A stretch of DNA of 64,000 bases, from positions 248,001 to 312,000 of the forward strand of contig NZ_JAHUWK010000005.1 of NCBI RefSeq assembly GCF_019219065.1, written 5' to 3'. Of this stretch, positions 55,509-64,000 are shown one piece after another. Origin of the DNA: Duganella sp. sic0402. Its GTDB lineage: Bacteria; Pseudomonadota; Gammaproteobacteria; Burkholderiales; Burkholderiaceae_D. Both the position numbers and the translations under genes were made by a program. Position 1 is the stretch's first letter. Each line of letters starts with the position of its first letter. The notes beneath the pieces were generated by a model, which saw only the letters and a list, made by a program, of their open reading frames with translations, had not been told where the DNA came from and searched no databases.

Positions 55509-56561
55509 ATGTTCAAAACCCTGCTCACCACCACTGCCGCCAAAGCCAACCTGCTGGAAGGGATGCGCGCGGCCTCGGCCTCCGCCATCATGCTGCTGGT
55601 GGGCTGCGCGCTGAACGTGCCGGATTTCTCCTGGGCCGCCATCGGCGCCTTCTGGACCTCGCTAGCCACCGCGCCGGACACCGCGCGCAGCCGGCTGGCG
55701 TCGATGCTGTCGTTCGCGGCGCTGTCCACGCTGGGCGGCGTGCTGGTCACCTACACGGCGGCGCTGAGCGCGACCGCAGGCGCGCTGGCCATCCTGATCT
55801 TCGTCACCATGGCCGGCCTGACACGCATCTGGGGCGACCGCCCGTATCAGGTGGCGATCCTGGCGGCCACCGCCTGCGTGGTGATGATCGACCATCCATC
55901 GGCGGCATCGGGCGACATGGCCTACCTGGGGCTGTACCTGCTGGGCTGCCTGTTCGCCACCGCCTTGAGCATGGTGATCTGGCAGATCCGCCCGTTCGCA
56001 CCGGATTACCACAGCAACCACTGGCGCGACGCCGCTACGCAGACCGTGCGTGCGGCCTTCGCCCAGCTGCGCGACCATACCTCGCTGTCCAGCGATGGCG
56101 TGCACTTCGCGCTGCGGCTCGGCATCGCCACCACGGCGGCCTACCTGACCGTCCATATCCTGCAACTGCCTTGCGGCTACTGGGCCACCATGGCGGTGCT
56201 GCTGATCCTGCAACCGTCCGCCGCCGGCACACTGCCGCGCAGCGTTGAACGCGCCATCGGTACGGTGATCGGCACCCTTATCGCCGTCGCTATCGGTGCG
56301 CTGGAACTAACGCCGCTGCAGATTGCGCTGGCCGTCTTCCCGCTGATCGGCCTGACGATGGCGCTGCGTCCGGTCGGCTACAGCGTCTTCGTCGCCTTCC
56401 TGACGCCCTCGTTCGTGCTGGTGGCCGACTACGCGATGCCGGCGCTGGAATACAACTATGCACTGGCGCGGCTGGAGAACAACCTGCTCGGCAGCGCCAT
56501 CGCAATCGCCGCTACGCTGATTCTGTGGCCGCTGACCGAGCGCTTCAAAAGCAAGGCCTGA
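55509..56561 (+). CDS. FUSC family membrane protein (AaeB-like, short form)
   Basis: 350 residues with two sets of membrane helices (about 22-160 and 205-345) and a short hydrophilic link. Signatures are FSWAAIGAFWTSLATAPDTARSR and YWATMAVLLILQPS followed by AIGTVIGTLIAVAIGAL. The family includes the aromatic-acid exporter AaeB and FusC; this protein is about half the size of AaeB (655) and lacks the long cytoplasmic domain. It is divergent from a BenM-like LysR regulator. No adaptor gene accompanies it. Confidence 0.88.
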   Translation: MFKTLLTTTAAKANLLEGMRAASASAIMLLVGCALNVPDFSWAAIGAFWTSLATAPDTARSRLASMLSFAALSTLGGVLVTYTAALSATAGALAILIFVTMAGLTRIWGDRPYQVAILAATACVVMIDHPSAASGDMAYLGLYLLGCLFATALSMVIWQIRPFAPDYHSNHWRDAATQTVRAAFAQLRDHTSLSSDGVHFALRLGIATTAAYLTVHILQLPCGYWATMAVLLILQPSAAGTLPRSVERAIGTVIGTLIAVAIGALELTPLQIALAVFPLIGLTMALRPVGYSVFVAFLTPSFVLVADYAMPALEYNYALARLENNLLGSAIAIAATLILWPLTERFKSKA

Positions 56562-56665
56562 TACGCGGGCAGCGCTCCGACAGGCAAATCGGCGTGCTCC
56601 TACGCCGTCAGCGCCAAATGGCCGATAAGATGAACCTCCCAGCCATATAGCCAGGAGACATCGCC

Positions 56666-57250
56666 ATGTTCGCATTCAAAAACCTCAGCCCGACCATTAC
56701 CGACATGATCCGCTTCGATCATTCGCATGTGCTGGTCACCTCCCATCAGTACACGGCGGACACCAAGCCCCGAGTCAAGAAAGCGCTGGCCGAAACCATC
56801 TGCGACGCTTTGGAAATTCACGCCACGCTGGAAGAAGAAATCTTCTATCCGGCCATGCGCGGCATCGACAACGATGAGCCGGTACTGCTGAAGAGCGTCC
56901 CCGAACATAACGAGATGCGCCGCCTGATCAGTGAACTGCGCAGCACGCCCGCAGGCGATGTACGCCACGACCAGCTGCTGCAAGAGCTGATGCGCGATGT
57001 GATGCATCACGTCGCCGATGAGGAAACGGTACTGCTGCCGCACGCCGAGCGCTTGCTGGGCAAGGACCGCCTGAGTGAACTGGGCGTGGCCATGACCAAG
57101 CGCCGTCTGGAACTGGTCGGTCCCAAGGCAGGCAAGATCGCCATGGAAACCGCAGTCGGCTTCTCCGGCAGCACCGCCGCGCTGGTCATCGGTGTGGTGG
57201 GCGCCCTGACTGCCGCCACGCTGCTGACGCGGAAAACAGCCCCGAGCTAA
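56666..57250 (+). CDS. hemerythrin-like (HHE) protein with C-terminal membrane anchor
   Basis: 194 residues. The first 150 form an HHE four-helix bundle with the di-iron ligand pattern: His18 in IRFDHSHVL, His52 and Glu56 in EIHATLEEEIFYPAM, His81 in VPEHNEMRRL, and His115/Glu120 in MHHVADEETVLLPHA. The C-terminus has a membrane helix (about 170-187: ALVIGVVGALTAATLL). It could sense or scavenge oxygen, NO or iron at the membrane. AGGAG precedes the ATG. It is followed by a terminator shared with the convergent esterase. Confidence 0.9.
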   Translation: MFAFKNLSPTITDMIRFDHSHVLVTSHQYTADTKPRVKKALAETICDALEIHATLEEEIFYPAMRGIDNDEPVLLKSVPEHNEMRRLISELRSTPAGDVRHDQLLQELMRDVMHHVADEETVLLPHAERLLGKDRLSELGVAMTKRRLELVGPKAGKIAMETAVGFSGSTAALVIGVVGALTAATLLTRKTAPS

Positions 57251-57318
57251 AATCACCGCTTCGCTGACCTACATCTCCGGCCTGATCAAATCGTCGTAAT
57301 CTGCATCAGCCCTCAGAA

Positions 57319-57345
57319 AATCCGGCTCTCGCGCCGGATTTTTTT
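57319..57345 (+). terminator. terminator overlapping the convergent esterase stop codon
   Basis: 8-bp stem AATCCGGC/GCCGGATT (57319-57326 and 57333-57340), 6-base loop, run of seven T (57339-57345). The stop of the minus-strand esterase (57344-57346) lies within the T-run. On the minus strand the hairpin is followed by TTTTCTG, so it can work both ways. Confidence 0.85.
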
Positions 57346-58186
57346 ATCGCCGGTGTTTTGCGAAGAACTGCCACATCACATCATTAGCGTCGATATCGCG
57401 GGTGGTTTTCCCGATCGGCAGGCCGACATTGAACGGATCCGCGCCCGGCCAGGTGTGGCCGCCATCCTTCACCGTCACCAACGCCACATTCCCCTGCTCC
57501 GTGGTCGTCACTTCGACGCCATCAACGCGCTGGCTTGCGCTACCGGTGACGCCATTCTGCTTCACCCAATAGTGAAAAGTATCCTGCGCGGACAAATATC
57601 CGCCAGTCTTGCCGCCATACGCCACCACCTGATCCGCCGTGCCATGAATCAGCATCACGCCGACATTCCCAGGCTTGGCATGGTGCTGCATCACCGGCTC
57701 CGGCATCGGCCCGCCGACCGACGCCACGGCCGCAAACAACTGCGGCAACTCGGCCGCGATCCGCATCGAGAAGAAACCGCCGCGCGACAAGCCAGTCGCG
57801 TACACACGCTGGGCATCCACGCGATAATCTTGCTTCAACCTGGCCAGCAACGCCTCGGTAAAGCCAATGTCGTCACTGCCTTCAAGATACGACATGCCAA
57901 AGCCGACATTCCAATCCTGCTTGATCCCCAGCGGATAAACGACAATGAACTGATGCCGGTCCGCAGCGCGGTTCATCTGCGTGTACAGCATCTGCTCCGC
58001 CATTGTCATGCCGCTGCCGTGAAAATTAAACACCAGCGGAAAAGCCTTCTGCGGCTGGTCCACGTAAGAAGGCGGCGTATAAACCAGATAGCGCCGCTTC
58101 TCCTCTTTATAAACAAGCGACTTCACCTGCGCGAACGCCGGCAGGCAGAAACAGACAAGTGTCAGGAAACTGATCAGGATTTTCAT
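57344..58186 (-). CDS. secreted PHB-depolymerase-family esterase (LpqC-like)
   Basis: 280 residues. A signal peptide (ILISFLTLVCFCLPAFA-Q) leads into an alpha/beta hydrolase of the LpqC/PHB-depolymerase family. The triad is Ser134 (GLSRGGFFS), Asp185 (HGTADQVV) and His244 (GGHTWPGADP), with the oxyanion loop FNFHGSGM. Such enzymes cleave feruloyl esters, acetyl-xylan or polyhydroxyalkanoate oligomers. There is no starch- or PHB-binding domain. Start at 58184-58186 is the last ATG compatible with the signal peptide. It is probably not linked to phaP, far away. Confidence 0.88.
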   Translation of the reverse strand: MKILISFLTLVCFCLPAFAQVKSLVYKEEKRRYLVYTPPSYVDQPQKAFPLVFNFHGSGMTMAEQMLYTQMNRAADRHQFIVVYPLGIKQDWNVGFGMSYLEGSDDIGFTEALLARLKQDYRVDAQRVYATGLSRGGFFSMRIAAELPQLFAAVASVGGPMPEPVMQHHAKPGNVGVMLIHGTADQVVAYGGKTGGYLSAQDTFHYWVKQNGVTGSASQRVDGVEVTTTEQGNVALVTVKDGGHTWPGADPFNVGLPIGKTTRDIDANDVMWQFFAKHRR

Positions 58187-58241
58187 AGCGTGTACACGAA
58201 AAGTTAAACGAGTACACAGCATAAAAAACCGGAGGTGAAAC

Positions 58242-59441
58242 CTAGGTGAAATCCAGCGGTTTTCTTGGCTTGATATCGACGCGGTACGCCGTCTCGCTGG
58301 CATGGAAGCTGATCTCCCACTGCATCGCCTTCGCAATCCGCTGCAAAAGATTCAGCCCATGCAGGAAGCCCTGCATCGTTACCGCGCGCCCGGCATCAAC
58401 AGAATTGACGATGCCAATCACGCCGTCACGGAACGTCAGCTCCAGCCGCACATTCGCTCCGCCGTGGAACAGCGCATTACCCAGACAGTTATTAACGAGC
58501 AGCAGTATCAAATGCCGGTTTCCCGTCACGGGCAGACGCTCTGGCAGATCAAGCACCAGCCGCTCCTCATCCCAGTCACCAGCACGTAGCAGGCTTTCTT
58601 CGATACAGCCACGTAGATCGATCACCTCCTGAGCAATATGCTCAGCGCGCGCCAGCGCGAACAGCACATCAATGGTATTGCCGATATCCGCCAGGCCGGC
58701 CTGCAACTGAGCGATATCCTGCGAGGCGAGCGGACGAGATTGCGTCTGCGTCAGCGTATTGTTCATCACGGTCAGCGGCGTGCGCAACTCATGGCTGACA
58801 TCCCGTGTGAACGCATGCTCGCGGTGCAGCGACGCTTTCAGCTCATTGATCGTCGTGTTCAGCTTCTGCGCCAGATAGCCGATTTCATCCCGCCGCTGCG
58901 CGGCGCTGAACACCGGCGTCTGGCCTCGCACCTCGTCCGCCAGCACCAGCAGCGGCGACACCAGTCGCCGCGCCAGCCAATACGCGAGCAACAGCGCCAG
59001 CGCAATCAAGCCCAAGGCAACCGCCGTGAGAAATCCGCCGACATCCTGAAACAGCTTCGACACCACCAGCAGCGGTTGCACATCCGCCAGCAGATAAATG
59101 CGCTGCGTCGCCAGATCGAGCGTGCGCAAATGATAGTGCTGGCCGGTGTCGGTAGCAATCTCCGCACGCTCCTTACCGGCGATGACCTGCGCCCGCACAA
59201 CCGGCGGCAGCGCATCCACACTGCGGTAAGCGCGAATAAAATCACTGCCCGGTGATGTGATCTCGCCATGCGCGCGGAAATGCACCGCCATGCTCGACGC
59301 CTCGCGCTCCAACAGGCGATCGACCAGCATATCTTCCGTCACATACGAAATGACCAGGGCCAGCCCGGTATAAAAGACGCAGATCAATATCGTCAACCCG
59401 GCCAGTGCGGCAAACAGGCCATGCCGGATCGAGTTAAACAT
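58242..59441 (-). CDS. two-component sensor histidine kinase
   Basis: 399 residues with two membrane helices (about 8-33 and 134-158), a short periplasmic domain between, HAMP, HisKA (His217 in DVSHELRTPL) and an ATPase domain. The ATPase is divergent: N-box NCLGNALFHG is present, but the G1/G2 boxes are weak (VIGIVNSVDAGRAV, FLHGLNLLQRIAK), so ATP binding may be unusual. Overall it is close to the GGDEF-free OmpR-type QseC-like kinases. Its start overlaps the response-regulator stop by 8 bp, so they form an operon. Confidence 0.88.
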   Translation of the reverse strand: MFNSIRHGLFAALAGLTILICVFYTGLALVISYVTEDMLVDRLLEREASSMAVHFRAHGEITSPGSDFIRAYRSVDALPPVVRAQVIAGKERAEIATDTGQHYHLRTLDLATQRIYLLADVQPLLVVSKLFQDVGGFLTAVALGLIALALLLAYWLARRLVSPLLVLADEVRGQTPVFSAAQRRDEIGYLAQKLNTTINELKASLHREHAFTRDVSHELRTPLTVMNNTLTQTQSRPLASQDIAQLQAGLADIGNTIDVLFALARAEHIAQEVIDLRGCIEESLLRAGDWDEERLVLDLPERLPVTGNRHLILLLVNNCLGNALFHGGANVRLELTFRDGVIGIVNSVDAGRAVTMQGFLHGLNLLQRIAKAMQWEISFHASETAYRVDIKPRKPLDFT

Positions 59442-60126
59442 CGGGCAGCGCCAGACGATAACCCAACTGCGGAATCGTCACGATCATGTTCGCCGCGCCG
59501 GCCTGTTCCAACTGCTTGCGCAAGGCGTAAATGTGCGATTTAAGCGCGTCGCTGTCAGGCGGGTTCGCGCCCCATAATGCGTGCAGGAGCGCGGAGCGCG
59601 ATACAGCGTTGGGATAGGCGCTAGCCATTGCAAGCAGAATCTTGAAACCGATGTGCGTCAGCGCGACCGGTGCATCCTTGTACAGCGTGCGCTTCTCTCG
59701 CTGAAGCAGCGTGAGCGGACCAAGCTGCATCTCCTGCCTGACGTGCAATTGCCCGCGCCGCGCCAGCACCTCACAGCGCAAAGCCAGTTCACGCAGATCG
59801 AAAGGCTTGGTCAGATAATCATCTGCGCCCTCATTGAAGCCACGCGCCTTATCCTCGAACGCATCACGCGCAGTGAGCATCAGCACCGGCACATTGCGCG
59901 GCGCCCTCTGCTTGATCGCGCGGCACACCTCCAGACCATCCAGATCCGGCAGATTCAAATCGAGCAGCACCACATCATACACTTCACGCGTCGCCAACTC
60001 GATGGCCAACGCCCCAGTGGCGGCGTGATCGGCTTGCCAGTTAAGGCCGTCCAGAAACTCCACCACCTGACATGCGATCGTCGGATGGTCTTCCACTACC
60101 AAAATTGTCAGGGAACTGCGGGTCAT
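59434..60126 (-). CDS. OmpR/PhoB-type response regulator
   Basis: 230 residues: receiver (phospho-Asp56 in VVLLDLNLPDLDG, Lys in LTKPFDLRELALR) and a winged-helix output domain (about 135-228: GFKILLAMASAYPNAVSR, SDALKSHIYALRKQLE, IVTIPQLGYRLAL). It partners the downstream kinase, with an 8-bp overlap. Start: ATG at 60124-60126 or 60133-60135; neither has a Shine-Dalgarno. The shorter form matches family starts. Confidence 0.92.
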   Translation of the reverse strand: MTRSSLTILVVEDHPTIACQVVEFLDGLNWQADHAATGALAIELATREVYDVVLLDLNLPDLDGLEVCRAIKQRAPRNVPVLMLTARDAFEDKARGFNEGADDYLTKPFDLRELALRCEVLARRGQLHVRQEMQLGPLTLLQREKRTLYKDAPVALTHIGFKILLAMASAYPNAVSRSALLHALWGANPPDSDALKSHIYALRKQLEQAGAANMIVTIPQLGYRLALPDV

Positions 60127-60219
60127 ATAAACCATGAAGTGGCGAATTTAACATCTATCCTAACAGCTAATCCAGGCCCGGTTAGTCATTGCGGCGGTGC
60201 TGGAAAGGAGCAAGCAACC

Positions 60220-60315
60220 ATGATCCGAATAGCTAACGGCGTTCCCGTTGCAGAAGGCAGCGGTAACGTTTATGTCGACCTGGGCCTCGCCGATGCAGAA
60301 GAAATGCTGGAATGA
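60220..60315 (+). pseudogene. remnant of an XRE-family (HigA-like) antitoxin gene
   Basis: 31-codon ORF with a good ribosome site (AAGGAG). The peptide GSGNVYVDLGLADAEEMLE is the characteristic N-terminus of XRE/HigA-2-like antitoxins, in which the helix-turn-helix normally follows directly. Here a TGA stops it just before the HTH, and the next bases encode nothing similar in any frame I tried. No toxin gene is present. It sits between the response regulator and the tRNA-Thr terminator. Confidence 0.6.
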
Positions 60316-60364
60316 GATCATTGAATCGACTTTATTCCCCCGGCTGATATTTGAGCAAAAAACA

Positions 60365-60401
60365 AAAAACCCGCTTTCCTCAGAGAGGAAAACGGGTTTT
60401 T
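60365..60401 (-). terminator. terminator of tRNA-Thr
   Basis: Long hairpin downstream of the tRNA on the minus strand: CGGG plus T-run pairs with CCCG plus A-run, inner stem TTTCCTC/GAGGAAA, 3-base loop, with a small internal bulge, followed on the minus strand by six T. Confidence 0.9.
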
Positions 60402-60410
60402 GCTTATTCC

Positions 60411-60486
60411 TGGTGCCGCTTGCCGGAATCGAACTGGCGACCTTTTCATTACGAATGAACTGCTCTACCGACTGAGCTAAAGCGGC
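60411..60486 (-). tRNA. tRNA-Thr (anticodon CGU)
   Basis: 76 bases including encoded CCA. Acceptor arms GCCGCTT/AAGCGGC, D arm GCTC...GAGC, anticodon loop TTCGTAA (CGU), T loop in GTTCGATTCC. The sequence matches the known bacterial tRNA-Thr(CGU) pattern. The downstream flank holds an antitoxin remnant. Confidence 0.97.
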
Positions 60487-60496
60487 GACGACCCGC

Positions 60497-60502
60497 ATTC
60501 TA
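60497..60502 (-). promoter_or_regulatory. -10 element of tRNA-Thr
   Basis: TAGAAT on the minus strand, predicting transcription from about 60490, four bases before the mature 5' end. The -35 (near GGTTGG) is weak. Confidence 0.5.
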
Positions 60503-60592
60503 ACAAAGAACCTTCCATCCAACCAGCCCCAAAACGATAAATTTTAGTCTAGTTGCAATTATTTCATTGCCTTGTGCGGGTTTGAGGCTTTA

Positions 60593-61594
60593 TCAGCCTT
60601 GATGGTAGCCTGTCACCACCGCCACCTCATCGCGCGAGCCCAGGAACACCGGCACGCGCTGGTGCAGTTTGGTCGGCTGGATGTCCATGATGCGCTGCTT
60701 GCCGTCGGTGGCCGCGCCGCCCGCCTGCTCAACGATGAAGGCCATCGGGTTCGCTTCATACATCAGGCGCAGTTTGCCTGGCATGGAAGTGTCGCGGGTA
60801 TCGGCCGGGTACATGAAAATGCCGCCGCGATTCAGGATGCGGTGCACGTCGGCCACCATCGAGGCGATCCAGCGCATGTTGAAGTTGGTGCCGCGCGGGC
60901 CGGTGTCGCCAGCCAGCAGTTCGCTGATGTAGCGCTGCACCGGAGGATGCCAGTGACGCTGGTTCGACATATTGATCGCGAATTCCTTGGTCTTGGCCGG
61001 GATCTGCATATTGCGCTGGGTGAGCACCCACGAACCCATTTCACGATCCAGCGTGAAGCAGTTGACACCGTTGCCGGTGGTGAGCACCAGCATGGTTTGC
61101 GGACCGTACACGGCGTAGCCGGCGGCGACCTGCTTGGTGCCGGCCTGCATAAAGTCGGCTTCGGTCGGCTGGGCCATGCCTTCTGGCGCTTTCAGCACCG
61201 AGAAGATGGTGCCGATCGAGACGTTGACGTCGATGTTCGACGAGCCGTCCAGTGGGTCGAACAGCAGCATGTATTCGCCTTTTGGATAGCGGTTCGGAAT
61301 CGGGTGGATGGATTCCATTTCTTCCGATGCCATGGCCGCCAGGTGGCCGCCCCACTCGTTCGCTTCCAACAGGATTTCGTTGGAGATGATGTCCAGTTTT
61401 TTCTGCACTTCGCCCTGGATGTTTTCGGTTTCGGCGGTGCCCAGCACCTCGCCCAGCGCGCCCTTGCCTACCGAGTGGCTGATGGTTTTGCACGCGCGCG
61501 CAACCACTTCGATCAGCAGGCGCAGTTCAGCCGGGATCGTGTTGTGCTGGCGTTGTTCTTCCACCAGGTATTGAGTAAGACTAACTCGTTTCAT
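60593..61594 (-). CDS. fbp: fructose-1,6-bisphosphatase class I
   Basis: 333 residues; hydrolyses fructose-1,6-bisphosphate in gluconeogenesis. The start [16 protein letters not shown], the metal-binding [22 protein letters not shown] and [32 protein letters not shown] are the class I hallmarks, and the length fits (E. coli Fbp 332). It follows pepN by 22 bp on the same strand, an order common in Burkholderiales. Confidence 0.97.
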   Translation of the reverse strand: MKRVSLTQYLVEEQRQHNTIPAELRLLIEVVARACKTISHSVGKGALGEVLGTAETENIQGEVQKKLDIISNEILLEANEWGGHLAAMASEEMESIHPIPNRYPKGEYMLLFDPLDGSSNIDVNVSIGTIFSVLKAPEGMAQPTEADFMQAGTKQVAAGYAVYGPQTMLVLTTGNGVNCFTLDREMGSWVLTQRNMQIPAKTKEFAINMSNQRHWHPPVQRYISELLAGDTGPRGTNFNMRWIASMVADVHRILNRGGIFMYPADTRDTSMPGKLRLMYEANPMAFIVEQAGGAATDGKQRIMDIQPTKLHQRVPVFLGSRDEVAVVTGYHQG

Positions 61595-61616
61595 GTGTGC
61601 CTTTGGTTAATGGTGA

Positions 61617-64000
61617 TTAGTTTGCGAGGGCCTTGGTGACCACTTCTGAGACATCGTTCGACAGCTTTTGCGCAGCGACTTTTTCCAGCGCCTGTTTCAT
61701 CTTGGCCTGCAGCGCCGGCGCGTAACGGCGCCAGCGGTCCATCGCACGCGCCAGGCGGGCCGCCACTTGCGGATTGATGGCGTCCAGCTTGATCACGTAT
61801 TCGGCCCAGAATTCGTAGGCGCTGCCATCGGCCGCGTGGAATTGCGACGGGTTGGCGTTGGTGAAGTTGAAGATCAGCGCGCGTGCGCGGTTTGGGGTTT
61901 TCAGCGTGAAGGCCGGATGCTCCATCAGCTGGCGCACCGCCGCCACGTTGGTGGTCGGCGCCGCGGCCTGCATGGCGAACCATTTGTCGATGACCAGCGC
62001 TTCGTTGTCGAAGTCCTTGTAGAACGCGCTCAGATACGGGCCGGAGTCCGCGCCGCTGTGGATCAGCGCCACCAGCGCGGCGGAGCGGTCGGTCATATTC
62101 GAGGCGCTTTCAAACTGTTGCTGCGCCAGCTTCAGCTCATCTGCTTCCGGCGCCACCATCAGGTAGGACAGGCACAGGTTTTTCAGCGCGCGCTTGCCGG
62201 CTGACAGCGCGTCCGGGCTGTAGTCGCCCGGCGTCTGGTTGGCGTGGTATTGCGTCAGCAGTTCGGTTTTCAGCGCGGCGCCGATGGTGCGGCGCATGAA
62301 CTGGCGTGCGGTGTAGATGGCTTGCGGATCGACCACGTCCATCTGCTCGGCGATGATGGTTTCCGATGGCAGGATCAGCGCCAGTTCGCGGAAGGCCGGG
62401 TCCAGCGTTGCATCGGTCAGCACGGTGCGCATGGCGTTGATGAAGGTCTGGTCGAGCTTCAGATTGTGCTCGCCATGCGAGGCCACTTGCGAGGTCAGTT
62501 TCAGCAGGCGCTCCATCGCCAGGCGCTGGCCGGCTTCCCAGCGGTTGACCGGGTCGCTGTCGTGGTTAAACAGATGCAGCAGTTCGTCGTCGGTGTAGTC
62601 GTGCTGCAGGATCACCGGCGCGGAGAAGTCGCGCAGAATCGATGGGATAGGACGTGCGTCGACGTTGCGGAAGCGGAAGATCTGCTCTTGTTCCGTCAGC
62701 TCCAACACCACCGTGGTGGCGCCTTTTTCGTGCTTGCCGTTTTCCAGCGCCAGCGGCATGTCCTTGCCTTGCGCGTCCAGCAGGCCAACCGCTACTGGAA
62801 TGTGGAAGGGCTTGCTTTCCGGCTGGCCGCGCTGCGACAGGATGATGTCGAAGTTACCCTTGGCCGAGTCGTAGCGGGTGCGCGCGCTCACCACTGGCGT
62901 GCCGGCTTGCGAGTACCAGCGCTCGAACTGGCTCAGGTCGCGGTCGTTGGCGTCAGCCATGGCGGCGCGGAAGTCGTCGCAGGTGACGGCCTGGCCGTCG
63001 TGGCGCTCGAAGTACAGGTCCATGCCCTTGCGGAAGCCGTCGCGGCCCAGCAGGGTCTGGTACATGCGCACCACTTCTGCACCTTTTTCGTAGACGGTCA
63101 CCGTGTAGAAGTTGTTGATCTCGACGAAGGAATCGGGACGCACCGGGTGCGACATCGGACCGGCGTCCTCCGGGAACTGCGCCTGGCGCAGCGTGCGCAC
63201 CTGGTCGATACGGGTGACGGCGCGGCCGGTGTCGGTGCCGATCATGTCGGCGCTGAATTCCTGGTCGCGGAACACGGTCAGGCCTTCTTTCAGCGACAGC
63301 TGGAACCAGTCGCGGCAGGTGACGCGGTTACCGGTCCAGTTGTGGAAGTATTCGTGGCCGACCACGGCTTCAATGCCGGCGTAGTCGATGTCGGTGGCAG
63401 TGCGCGGGTTGGCCAGCACGAACTTGGTGTTGAAGATGTTGAGGCCCTTGTTTTCCATCGCGCCCATGTTGAAGTCGCCCACGGCGACAATCATGAAGCG
63501 GTCCAGGTCCAGCTCCAGGCCGAAACGTTGCTCATCCCAGCGGATCGAGTTTTTCAGCGACTGCATGGCGTAGTCGGTCTTGTCGAGGTTGCCCTCTTCC
63601 ACCCACACTTGCAGCAGCACTTCACGGCCGTCAGCCAGTTTGAACTTCTCCTCCTGGCATACCAGCTTGGCTGCGACCAGCGCGAACAGGTAGGCCGGCT
63701 TTTTGAACGGGTCTTCCCATTTGGCGTAGTGGCGGCCATCGCCGAGGTCGCCCTGCTCGACCAGGTTGCCGTTGGACAGCAGCACCGGATAGGCGGCCTT
63801 GTCAGCGCGCAGCATCACGGTGTACTTGGCCATCACGTCCGGACGGTCGGGGAAGAAGGTGATGCGGCGGAAGCCTTCGGCTTCGCACTGGGTGAAGAAG
63901 TTGCCGTTGGAAACGTACAGGCCGGACAGCGTGGTGTTTTCAATCGGCGCACACAGGGTTTCGATTTCCAGCACCACTTCGGCCGGCGCGTTGCGGATGG
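61617..64000 (-). CDS. pepN: aminopeptidase N (5' end outside the window)
   Basis: The last 794 codons of an M1 aminopeptidase (E. coli PepN 870 residues). The zinc site is [17 protein letters not shown] with a second Glu in [14 protein letters not shown]; the substrate-binding [11 protein letters not shown] precedes it. The C-terminal helical domain is of the PepN type ([40 protein letters not shown]). The frame is open to the window edge. It removes N-terminal residues from peptides in the cytoplasm. It is upstream of, and probably co-transcribed with, fbp. Confidence 0.97.
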   Translation of the reverse strand, partial: IRNAPAEVVLEIETLCAPIENTTLSGLYVSNGNFFTQCEAEGFRRITFFPDRPDVMAKYTVMLRADKAAYPVLLSNGNLVEQGDLGDGRHYAKWEDPFKKPAYLFALVAAKLVCQEEKFKLADGREVLLQVWVEEGNLDKTDYAMQSLKNSIRWDEQRFGLELDLDRFMIVAVGDFNMGAMENKGLNIFNTKFVLANPRTATDIDYAGIEAVVGHEYFHNWTGNRVTCRDWFQLSLKEGLTVFRDQEFSADMIGTDTGRAVTRIDQVRTLRQAQFPEDAGPMSHPVRPDSFVEINNFYTVTVYEKGAEVVRMYQTLLGRDGFRKGMDLYFERHDGQAVTCDDFRAAMADANDRDLSQFERWYSQAGTPVVSARTRYDSAKGNFDIILSQRGQPESKPFHIPVAVGLLDAQGKDMPLALENGKHEKGATTVVLELTEQEQIFRFRNVDARPIPSILRDFSAPVILQHDYTDDELLHLFNHDSDPVNRWEAGQRLAMERLLKLTSQVASHGEHNLKLDQTFINAMRTVLTDATLDPAFRELALILPSETIIAEQMDVVDPQAIYTARQFMRRTIGAALKTELLTQYHANQTPGDYSPDALSAGKRALKNLCLSYLMVAPEADELKLAQQQFESASNMTDRSAALVALIHSGADSGPYLSAFYKDFDNEALVIDKWFAMQAAAPTTNVAAVRQLMEHPAFTLKTPNRARALIFNFTNANPSQFHAADGSAYEFWAEYVIKLDAINPQVAARLARAMDRWRRYAPALQAKMKQALEKVAAQKLSNDVSEVVTKALAN

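Overview
The window is high-GC chromosomal DNA of a betaproteobacterium, most likely Oxalobacteraceae (Massilia/Duganella/Janthinobacterium group). This is inferred from a phasin with an Ala/Lys-rich tail (PHB metabolism), the heavy load of sensor kinases, GGDEF and HD-GYP proteins, the beta-type housekeeping genes (fbp, pepN, katE) and the compact layout with many short overlaps. No phage, insertion sequence, integrase or CRISPR array was seen. One tRNA gene is present: tRNA-Thr(CGU), 60411-60486, minus strand.

Layout: 1-4255, esterase end, chemoreceptor, and a minus-strand cytosine deaminase/two-GNAT operon. 4440-8666, phasin and a heterodimeric ABC exporter (mdlA-mdlB type). 8790-15868, TPR-GGDEF diguanylate cyclase, lipoprotein, M29-like metallopeptidase, and a LysR regulator divergent from a PhyH dioxygenase/sugar isomerase pair. 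15853-21588, CHASE kinase plus REC-HD-GYP, MarR plus 2OG-Fe dioxygenase, and a REC-kinase hybrid. 21804-32978, two complete efflux systems: CerR-type TetR, outer-membrane factor, adaptor, RND pump and GyrI-like protein on plus; MFS (EmrB-like), HlyD (EmrA-like) and NodT-type lipoprotein on minus. 33061-38100, katE, a DUF883-like protein and a large Ala/Gln-rich protein of unknown function. 38310-44399, an amino-acid binding protein, then a red-light island of heme oxygenase, hybrid kinase, response regulator and bacteriophytochrome. 44472-50033, cupin/DUF1275/TetR operon, msrA, a REC protein and small proteins. 50120-57250, TonB receptor, Tat-type class V aminotransferase with a divergent LysR, LysR/FUSC pair, hemerythrin protein. 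57344-64000, PHB-depolymerase-like esterase, two-component system, tRNA-Thr beside an antitoxin remnant, fbp and pepN (cut by the window end).

Themes: signal transduction (second messenger, light, chemotaxis), export of toxic compounds, and oxidative defence (katE, msrA, an OhrR-like regulator). Several intergenic regions carry inverted repeats placed like operators: 14104-14126, 18941-18958, 21804-21833, 33005-33028, 45171-45189 and 53515-53546. Four genes have a -10-like hexamer ending exactly six bases before the ATG, which suggests leaderless mRNAs. Seven convergent gene pairs overlap at their 3' ends by 4-38 bp. All functional calls come from motifs read by eye; no database search was possible.
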